Under the pieces are notes generated by a model. It had not been told where the DNA came from and ran no database searches. It saw nothing but the letters and a program-made list of their open reading frames with translations. Shown one piece after another: positions 1 to 4,478 of a stretch of 5,443 nucleotides of DNA. The stretch's first letter is position 1. Every line of letters begins with the position of its first letter. Location of the stretch: assembly GCA_026993275.1 (NCBI GenBank), contig JALWUB010000263.1, forward strand, positions 1-5,443, written 5' to 3'. Origin of the DNA: Robiginitomaculum sp. (GTDB lineage: Bacteria; Pseudomonadota; Alphaproteobacteria; Caulobacterales; Maricaulaceae). Both the position numbers and the translations under genes were made by a program.

Positions 1-806
1 CAACGGGGACAGCACCGGGCGCTGCGGCGCAAGGCGTTTATGACGTGCGTTACCAGACGGCGACCAACCGTTATCTGACAGGGGAATTGCTGGTCAGCAG
101 CACACGCTGGACCGGCTATATCGAGGACCCTGACGACAATACCGGCAATTTCTTTTCCGGCACGGCCAGCACCGACCGGATGGCATCACCGGACCCCACA
201 TTCAGCCTGACCACGGCCGTGTCGGCACCGCCCGCACCGGCCACTTTCACCTTTTCAGGCATTTGGCACAGCCGGGCCTTCATATCCGGCACCTTTGCTC
301 CCGCCCCTCCCGCGGACAAGCCCCAGGGCAAAGCCGGGCGGGGCCGCAAGGGGCCACAGGCTGTCAATGGCGAAAACGGCGTCTTTCGCGCCTTGAGCAC
401 AGGCATTTACGAACAGGATGCCGGCGTGGGGCTTGGCGATCCGGGCCATGACGTTCTGGGCAAGAGCTTTACCCTGCAGGCCCTGATCGGCAATTTTTCC
501 CTTGATGGCAATATCACCATTGCCATGGACGGAACCATCAGCGGTTCGGCAGGCATGGCCCAGGGCGCAGGCGGCAGTTGCACCCTGTCCGGCCATTTTG
601 CAAAAGACGGCGGCCGCAATCTTTATGATGTGGACATGAGCATGGGCGGGGCCACCTGCCCTGCGCCAGCCAGTTACCAGGGCAGTGCCTATGGCGAGAC
701 CGGAAAGGCCTTTGACGGCAGCCCGCAGGAAATGGTGAAGGGTTTTCTGGTGGAGAGCACGGGTCAGAGCGGCATCAGGATGACGCTGACACCGCCAAGC
801 CCTTGA
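1..806 (+). CDS. Unrecognised, probably exported beta-rich protein (5'-truncated by window edge)
   Basis: The reading frame is already open at position 3 and ends with TGA at 804-806, giving 267 visible residues. The GTG at 45 is probably not the start, because the residues before it (TGTAPGAAAQG) read in frame and look like the Gly/Ala/Pro/Thr linker that often follows a signal peptide or lipobox. The protein is rich in Gly, Ser, Thr and Pro, with alternating hydrophobic strands and no predicted membrane segment. The C-terminal half carries 'MDGTISGSAG', then 'GSCTLSGHF', then a second cysteine in 'GATCPAP'. This arrangement resembles poorly characterised bacterial envelope proteins in which a 'dG.isGs...C..sG' block precedes a second Cys; that likeness is from memory and unverified. 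The two cysteines could form a disulfide if the protein is periplasmic. It ends 69 bp before hrcA and no function is assigned. The reading frame itself is well supported by codon usage matching the neighbouring genes. Confidence 0.72.
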   Translation, partial: TGTAPGAAAQGVYDVRYQTATNRYLTGELLVSSTRWTGYIEDPDDNTGNFFSGTASTDRMASPDPTFSLTTAVSAPPAPATFTFSGIWHSRAFISGTFAPAPPADKPQGKAGRGRKGPQAVNGENGVFRALSTGIYEQDAGVGLGDPGHDVLGKSFTLQALIGNFSLDGNITIAMDGTISGSAGMAQGAGGSCTLSGHFAKDGGRNLYDVDMSMGGATCPAPASYQGSAYGETGKAFDGSPQEMVKGFLVESTGQSGIRMTLTPPSP

Positions 807-840
807 AGCTGGTGCATGACAATGCCGGAGGGGCAACCCC

Positions 841-869
841 TTGACGGCACAGCCATGGCAACGAATCTT
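841..869 (+). promoter_or_regulatory. Weak sigma-70-like promoter candidate for hrcA
   Basis: TTGACG at 841-846 matches five of six bases of the -35 consensus. After a 17-bp spacer, AATCTT at 864-869 matches only three of six -10 positions (A2, T3, T6). This is the best promoter-like pair in the 69-bp gap between the upstream gene and hrcA. A start about 7 nt past the -10 would fall at or next to the hrcA ATG at 876. No CIRCE operator (TTAGCACTC-N9-GAGTGCTAA) is visible here. A CTTGAA at 802-807 resembles a heat-shock sigma -35, but no CCCCAT-type -10 lies at the right distance. This is inference from consensus matching only. Confidence 0.25.
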
Positions 870-875
870 TAGTGC

Positions 876-1949
876 ATGGCCACGGCAAAGACATCTCCCC
901 TGGCGGCGCTGGATGAACGCTCGCGGCAGATTTTCCGTGATCTCGTCGAGACCTATCTGGAAAGCGGCGAGCCCGTGGGCTCGCGCACTCTGGCGCGGCG
1001 CAGCAAGACCGGCCTGTCGCCGGCCTCGATCCGCAACACCATGGCCGATCTGGCGGCCATGGGGCTGTTGAGTGCGCCCCATGTCAGCGCCGGGCGCATG
1101 CCGACCGAGGCGGGGCTGCGGCTGTTTGTGGACGGGCTGTTGCAGGTGGGCGATCTCAGCCCGCTGGAGCGGCGCGACATCGACCGCCGCATGCATGGCC
1201 ATGGCACCACCCTTGAAGAGGCGCTGAACGAGGCCTCCAGCCTGCTTTCCGGCCTGGCGGGCGGCGCCGGCCTGGTGCTGGCGCCCACCCATGAAAGCAC
1301 GCTGCGCCATGTGGAATTTGTACCCATCTCAGCCGACCAGACGCTGGCGGTGCTGGTCTATGAGGATGGCAGCGTCGAAAACCGGCTGATGCGCACCCCG
1401 CCCGGCACCACGCCGTCGGCCCTGGCCGAAGCCGGCAATTATTTGTCGGCGCATCTGGCCGGGCGCACGCTGGAGCAGGCGCGCGAGGACATTCTGCAGG
1501 ACATTGCCGCCCACACCAGCGCCCTGGACGAGGCGGCGCAAGGGCTGATCACCAGCGGCCTGGCCAAATGGGGCGGCGGCGATGATGACAACCGCATGCT
1601 GATCGTGCGCGGCCGCTCCAATCTGCTGGACACGGTCGAGGCCGAGGCCGATCTGGAGCGCATCGGCTATCTTTTTGATGACCTGGAGCGCAAAAAGGAT
1701 ATGGTGGCGCTCATGGACAGGGCGCGCGAGGCCCCCGGCGTGAAGATATTTATCGGCTCGGAGAATGCTTTATTCAGTCTTTCGGGTTCAAGCGTCATCG
1801 TGGCTCCCTATATGGATAGTGAAAAGCGGGTCATTGGCGCCCTTGGCGTCATTGGCCCGACCCGGATCAATTATGCGCGGGTGATCCCGATGGTGGATTA
1901 TACCGCCAGCGCGGTCGGGCACGTTCTGGACCGCCTGAGCAAAAAGTGA
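876..1949 (+). CDS. hrcA: Heat-inducible transcription repressor HrcA
   Basis: HrcA is the cytosolic repressor that binds CIRCE operators upstream of chaperone genes (commonly groESL) and needs GroEL to fold into its active form. The 357-aa product has the family length. Residues about 12-85 form the winged-helix N-terminus, with the family signatures 'LDERSR', 'YLESGEPVGSRTL', 'LSPASIRNTMADL' and 'SAGRMPTEAGLRLFVD'. The middle is a GAF-like domain. The C-terminal block at residues 290-342 contains 'KIFIGSEN', 'VIVAPY' and 'GVIGPTRINYARVIPMV', all typical of HrcA. The ATG at 876 puts LDERSR at residues 12-17, where the family has it. No Shine-Dalgarno sequence precedes it. The gene ends 8 bp before the preferred grpE start, so the two are almost certainly co-transcribed. 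Family assignment is essentially certain. The exact start is slightly less so, because it lacks an SD. Confidence 0.97.
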   Translation: MATAKTSPLAALDERSRQIFRDLVETYLESGEPVGSRTLARRSKTGLSPASIRNTMADLAAMGLLSAPHVSAGRMPTEAGLRLFVDGLLQVGDLSPLERRDIDRRMHGHGTTLEEALNEASSLLSGLAGGAGLVLAPTHESTLRHVEFVPISADQTLAVLVYEDGSVENRLMRTPPGTTPSALAEAGNYLSAHLAGRTLEQAREDILQDIAAHTSALDEAAQGLITSGLAKWGGGDDDNRMLIVRGRSNLLDTVEAEADLERIGYLFDDLERKKDMVALMDRAREAPGVKIFIGSENALFSLSGSSVIVAPYMDSEKRVIGALGVIGPTRINYARVIPMVDYTASAVGHVLDRLSKK

Positions 1950-1957
1950 GCGAGACA

Positions 1958-2590
1958 ATGAGCGATCAAGACAACACGCAAAACCCTGAAGACGCCAAGG
2001 CCGCAGCGGCGCCGGAGCAGGACAATGGCGCCAAAGCGGACAGCGGCGCGGATGCCGGGGCCGAGGACCTCCAGGAGGAGCTGACCAAAATCCGCGAGCA
2101 GATGTTCCGCATTGCCGCCGAGGCGGAAAACACCCGCAAGCGCGCCGCCCGCGAAATCGCCGATGCGCGCAAATACGCGCTCTCCGGCTTCGCCCGCGAT
2201 CTTCTTGATGTCGCCGACAATCTGGCGCGGGCGCTGGAGGCGATACCGGCCGAGGCCCGCGAACATGCCTCCGACGCGCTGAAGGGGCTGATTTCCGGTG
2301 TCGAACTGACCGGCAAGGCGCTGCACAATACGCTGGAGCGCCACGGCGTGCGCAAGATCAGCCCGGTGGGCGAAAAGTTCAATCCCAACATGCACCAGGC
2401 GGTGGCACACATTCCCTCCAAGGCCCCGGCCGGTGAAGTGGTCGAGGTGATTCAGCCTGGCTATCTTCTCGGTGACCGCACCTTGCGCGCGGCCATGGTG
2501 GCGGTGTCTTCGGGGCAGCCGCCGGAAGACAAGGCGGGCGCAGAGCCGGACGGAGCCGCGCCCGGCAGCACGGTGGACACCACCGCCTGA
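1958..2590 (+). CDS. grpE: Nucleotide exchange factor GrpE (DnaK co-chaperone)
   Basis: GrpE drives ADP release from DnaK (Hsp70) in the cytosol and acts as a dimer. The 210-aa product has the family layout. It has an acidic, Ala-rich disordered N-terminus (about 1-36), then a long charged helix that would form the dimer coiled coil (about 37-95, including 'AENTRKRAAREI' and 'DLLDVADNLARAL'). A helical-bundle part follows (about 100-132), then the C-terminal beta domain (about 135-186) carrying the GrpE signature: 'FNPNMHQAV', then 'GYLLGDRTLRAAMVAV'. A low-complexity Pro/Ala/Gly tail ends the protein. I chose ATG 1958 over the in-frame GTG at 1946. GTG 1946 overlaps the hrcA stop and would add only four residues, while ATG 1958 has a purine-rich GAGCGAG just upstream. 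If GTG 1946 were used, hrcA and grpE would overlap by 4 bp. dnaK is not the next gene here. Confidence 0.97.
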   Translation: MSDQDNTQNPEDAKAAAAPEQDNGAKADSGADAGAEDLQEELTKIREQMFRIAAEAENTRKRAAREIADARKYALSGFARDLLDVADNLARALEAIPAEAREHASDALKGLISGVELTGKALHNTLERHGVRKISPVGEKFNPNMHQAVAHIPSKAPAGEVVEVIQPGYLLGDRTLRAAMVAVSSGQPPEDKAGAEPDGAAPGSTVDTTA

Positions 2591-2662
2591 GGCTTTCGCT
2601 GCAAAAGCGCAAAACAGTTCAAATCCTTGCTGTCATCGCAGGCGTTTCTTAACGGCTTTCGC
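2591..2662 (+). repeat. 9-bp direct repeat GGCTTTCGC in the grpE 3' gap
   Basis: GGCTTTCGC occurs at 2591-2599, immediately after the grpE stop, and again at 2654-2662, 63 bp apart by start. The second copy forms part of the small CGGC-TTTC-GCCG hairpin. The repeat is short enough to be chance in such GC-rich DNA. It is recorded because both copies fall in the same 107-bp non-coding gap as the inverted repeat. Confidence 0.3.
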
Positions 2663-2691
2663 CGATACTCACCGCCGGGGACAGCAAGGGT
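2623..2691 (+). promoter_or_regulatory. Inverted repeat / possible SD-sequestering RNA stem in the grpE-acyltransferase gap
   Basis: CCTTGCTGTC at 2625-2634 is the exact reverse complement of GACAGCAAGG at 2680-2689. Two more pairs (T-G wobble at 2624/2690 and A-T at 2623/2691) give a 12-pair stem. Inside it, GGCG 2641-2644 can pair with CGCC 2673-2676, and CGGC-TTTC-GCCG at 2653-2664 forms a small hairpin, so the whole 69 nt could fold as one interrupted rod. The right arm contains AAGGG (2686-2690), the ribosome binding site of the gene starting at 2698. There is no T-run after it, so it is not a standard terminator. The complementarity is seen directly; the regulatory role is inference. 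It could instead be a protein-binding palindrome with widely spaced arms. Confidence 0.4.
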
Positions 2692-2697
2692 GAGAAC

Positions 2698-3792
2698 ATG
2701 AGCAGGGTCGAACTGGTCAGGCCGGATGAGCTGGGGGCGGAGGAATTGCGCCTGTGGGCAGACTGGCGCCGCGCCGATGCCGATCTGGCCAGCCCGTATT
2801 TTTCGCCGCTCTGGGCCAGCGCCGTGGGGCGGGTCCGCAGCGATGTGCGCGTGGCCGTCTTTCTCAAGGACAATGGCCGCCTGGCCGGGTTTTTGCCGGT
2901 GCAGCATCCGGTCCGCTATGTGCTGCAACCGGCAGGCGGCCCGTTGTGCGATTACCAGGGCGCCATTGGCGCGCCGGACCTGGTGCCCGACCTGCAGGCA
3001 CTGCTGGAGGCCAGCGGGGCCGGGCGTTATGATTTTTCCAATTTGCTGGCCAAGCAATCGGCCTTTGCCCGCCATGCCCGTGAAGTGCATGTCTCGCGGG
3101 TGATCCGGCTCGAAGGCGGTTACGAGACGTATCTGCAAAAGCGCCGCGCGGCCGGCTCATCGGAAAACAAGCGCGCCCGCAAGCGCGCCCGCAAGCTTGG
3201 CCGCGAGGCCGGGCCGCTGCGCCTGCAAACCCGGTGCCGCGAGACGGCCGTGTTCGAACAGCTGCTCAACTGGAAACGCGCCCAGTACCAGCGCACCGGG
3301 CAAACCGATATCTTTACCCGCCCCTGGGCGCTTGATCTGGTGCGCAACCTGTTCGCGCAAGACGATGCAGACCTGCATGCGGACCTGTTTGCGCTCTATG
3401 CCGGCGAGACGCTGGCGGCGGTGAACCTGTGCCTGCGCTCAGGCCCGGTGCTGCATTGCTGGTTCATTGCCCATGATCCGGCGCTGTCGCATTTTTCGCC
3501 AGGCCTGATCCTGTTCGAGCAGATGATCGAGCATTTGAGCAATGCCGGCATGAGCGAACTGGACCTGGGGGCGGGGGATTACCGTTTCAAGCGCAATCTT
3601 GCCAATGCGGCGCGGCCCCTGTGCGGCGGCTTTGCCGGCGGCCGCGCCCTGAGCGCGCGGCTGCGAGCCTGGCAGTATGACCTGCGCAGCCTGATCGAGG
3701 CACTGCCGCTGGGGCCGGTCTCGGCCTGGCCGGGCAAGGCCATGCGCCGCCACGACCTGCATCTGGGCCTGAGGGTCAGCCCGCATTTTTGA
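2698..3792 (+). CDS. GNAT-fold acyltransferase-like protein, CelD/BcsL (Acetyltransf_6) type
   Basis: The 364-aa soluble protein has no signal peptide. It resembles the CelD/BcsL group of GNAT-like acyltransferases, a family annotated around cellulose and exopolysaccharide genes but mostly of unknown substrate. The N-terminal part shows the family pattern 'SPYFSPLWASAVG' (residues 32-44), 'GRLAGFLPV' (60-68) and 'PAGGPLCDYQGAI' (78-90). A basic linker at 149-167 contains the repeat KRARKRARK. The C-terminal GNAT half includes 'YAGETLAAVNLCL' (234-246), 'LSHFSPGLILFEQMI' (263-277) and 'LDLGAGDYRFKRNLAN' (288-303); in this family the last block is usually the most conserved, with the D..G.G.Y.FK pattern. 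The ATG at 2698 has AAGGGTGAG upstream, an adequate SD at normal spacing. It follows grpE by 107 bp on the same strand and could be read from the same transcript. No polysaccharide genes are visible here, so the substrate cannot be inferred. Family call is fairly secure, function is not. Confidence 0.85.
   Translation: MSRVELVRPDELGAEELRLWADWRRADADLASPYFSPLWASAVGRVRSDVRVAVFLKDNGRLAGFLPVQHPVRYVLQPAGGPLCDYQGAIGAPDLVPDLQALLEASGAGRYDFSNLLAKQSAFARHAREVHVSRVIRLEGGYETYLQKRRAAGSSENKRARKRARKLGREAGPLRLQTRCRETAVFEQLLNWKRAQYQRTGQTDIFTRPWALDLVRNLFAQDDADLHADLFALYAGETLAAVNLCLRSGPVLHCWFIAHDPALSHFSPGLILFEQMIEHLSNAGMSELDLGAGDYRFKRNLANAARPLCGGFAGGRALSARLRAWQYDLRSLIEALPLGPVSAWPGKAMRRHDLHLGLRVSPHF
3169..3195 (+). 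repeat. 12-bp tandem duplication (2.25 copies) inside the acyltransferase-like gene
   Basis: AAGCGCGCCCGC at 3169-3180 is repeated exactly at 3181-3192 and followed by AAG at 3193-3195. The unit is four codons and in frame, giving KRAR-KRAR-K at residues 158-166. Perfect identity at the third codon positions suggests a fairly recent slippage duplication rather than convergent coding, though the low codon diversity of GC-rich DNA weakens this argument. Confidence 0.8.
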
Positions 3793-3796
3793 GGGC

Positions 3797-3817
3797 TGCA
3801 GGCCTCTGCAATTTTTC
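3797..3817 (+). terminator. Possible weak intrinsic terminator after the acyltransferase-like gene
   Basis: TGCAG (3797-3801), loop GCCT, CTGCA (3806-3810) form a 5-bp stem with a 4-nt loop. AATTTTTCT follows, with five consecutive T at 3812-3816. It begins 5 nt after the TGA at 3790-3792, where a terminator is expected. The stem is short and includes two A-T pairs, so it may work poorly or not at all. It would separate the acyltransferase transcript from the FKBP-argE unit. Confidence 0.4.
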
Positions 3818-3863
3818 TCGCCAAATCCGGTATTCCCGTTTACATCATCCGGAAGAGCAAACC

Positions 3864-3868
3864 GGAGG
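3864..3868 (+). promoter_or_regulatory. Strong Shine-Dalgarno of the FKBP gene
   Basis: GGAGG, continuing into AAA, lies 7 nt before ATG 3876. It is the best ribosome binding site in the window and fixes this start against in-frame start codons further upstream that lack an SD. The rest of the gap 3793-3875 shows no convincing -35/-10 pair. Confidence 0.8.
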
Positions 3869-3875
3869 AAACCGC

Positions 3876-4478
3876 ATGAAAACGCTCATGAGCGCCGGCC
3901 TTGGCCTGGCCCTGGCCCTGGCCGCCTGCAGCCCGTCCAAGAAGGAGGACAGCAGCAAGGCGCCTGCCGCCGCCGACCGGCCCGAATTCAGCGAAGGCTT
4001 TGACCCCGCGCAAAAGAACCTGATGACCGGCAAGGCGTTTCTGGAAGAAAACAAGACCGCGCCCGGTGTTGTCACCACCGCGTCGGGCCTGCAATACCGG
4101 GTGCTCAAATCCGGCCCCAGGGACGGGGCGCATCCCTATCCGGGCCAGTTTGTCTGCGTGCATTACCGCGGCACGTTCATTGGCGGCAAGGAATTTGACA
4201 GCTCCTATGCGCGCGGCGTGCCTGCGGTGTTTCCCTCTGACCGGCTGATCAAGGGCTGGGTCGAGGCGCTGGCCCTGATGCGCCCGGGCGATGAGTGGAT
4301 GCTCTATGTGCCGCCGGAACTGGCCTATGGCGCCAGCGGCACCATGGGCGGACCCATCGGCCCGAACCAGACCCTGATCTTCAAGATCAATCTGATCCGG
4401 CTTCTGGACCTGACCCCGGAAGCGTATCAGCGCACCTATGGCGCCAATCCGGCACTGGACTGTTCGAAGGCGTCCTGA
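3876..4478 (+). CDS. FKBP-type peptidyl-prolyl cis-trans isomerase, putative lipoprotein
   Basis: This enzyme class isomerises X-Pro peptide bonds; here it would be anchored in the cell envelope as a folding factor. The 200-aa product begins with a lipoprotein signal: Lys2, a Leu/Ala/Gly core, and the lipobox L15-A16-A17-C18 followed by Ser19, which does not suggest inner-membrane retention by the +2 Asp rule. A charged, Ala-rich linker follows (19-40), then a short helical segment resembling the N-terminal part of FkpA/Mip-like proteins (about 44-62). The FKBP domain spans about 68-178. Conserved positions visible are Y97 in 'HYRG', F107-D108 in 'EFDSS', 'LIKGW' with W128, 'MRPGDEW' (135-141), 'YVPPELAYG' (144-152) and the final strand 'LIFKINLI' (167-174). 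There is only one short N-terminal helix, so a full Mip-type dimerisation domain is absent. The extra cysteines C94 and C196 are not part of the lipobox. The stop codon overlaps the argE start. Confidence 0.93.
   Translation: MKTLMSAGLGLALALAACSPSKKEDSSKAPAAADRPEFSEGFDPAQKNLMTGKAFLEENKTAPGVVTTASGLQYRVLKSGPRDGAHPYPGQFVCVHYRGTFIGGKEFDSSYARGVPAVFPSDRLIKGWVEALALMRPGDEWMLYVPPELAYGASGTMGGPIGPNQTLIFKINLIRLLDLTPEAYQRTYGANPALDCSKAS
3906..3923 (+). repeat. Hexanucleotide repeat CTGGCC x3 in the FKBP signal peptide
   Basis: Three exact CTGGCC units at 3906-3923, preceded by the near-copy CTTGGC at 3900-3905, encode the alternating Leu-Ala core of the signal peptide (residues 11-16). Gain or loss of a unit would change the hydrophobic core by two residues without a frameshift. 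Leu-Ala cores in GC-rich genomes often produce this pattern by composition alone. Confidence 0.6.

Noticed and set aside
802..830. CTTGAA at 802-807 as a heat-shock sigma-32 -35 box
   Set aside because: No CCCCAT-like -10 element is found 13-17 bp downstream.
824..848. GGGG-CAA-CCCC hairpin (830-840), with outer GCCG/CGGC, after the first gene as a terminator
   Set aside because: There is no T-run after it, the stem is short with an uneven internal loop, and it overlaps the promoter-like -35 of hrcA.
255..1310. 351-aa open frame on the minus strand spanning the first gene and the start of hrcA
   Set aside because: It lies antisense to two well-supported genes, and its composition (Ala/Arg/Gln/His-rich, no family motif) is what the complement of GC-rich coding DNA gives.
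1946..1957. GTG at 1946 as the grpE start (overlapping the hrcA stop)
   Set aside because: It adds only four residues and has no better SD than the ATG at 1958. It is possible but less likely.
2068..2078. CCTCC-A-GGAGG palindrome with an internal SD-like AGGAGG in grpE
   Set aside because: It is explained by Leu-Gln-Glu-Glu codons. The next in-frame ATG (2102) is too far away, and the N-terminal residues before it belong to GrpE.
3789..3875. Extension of the FKBP gene upstream to a TTG at 3789
   Set aside because: The ATG at 3876 has a strong GGAGG SD and starts a textbook lipoprotein signal peptide. The extension would put 29 polar residues in front of it and overlap the acyltransferase-like stop.
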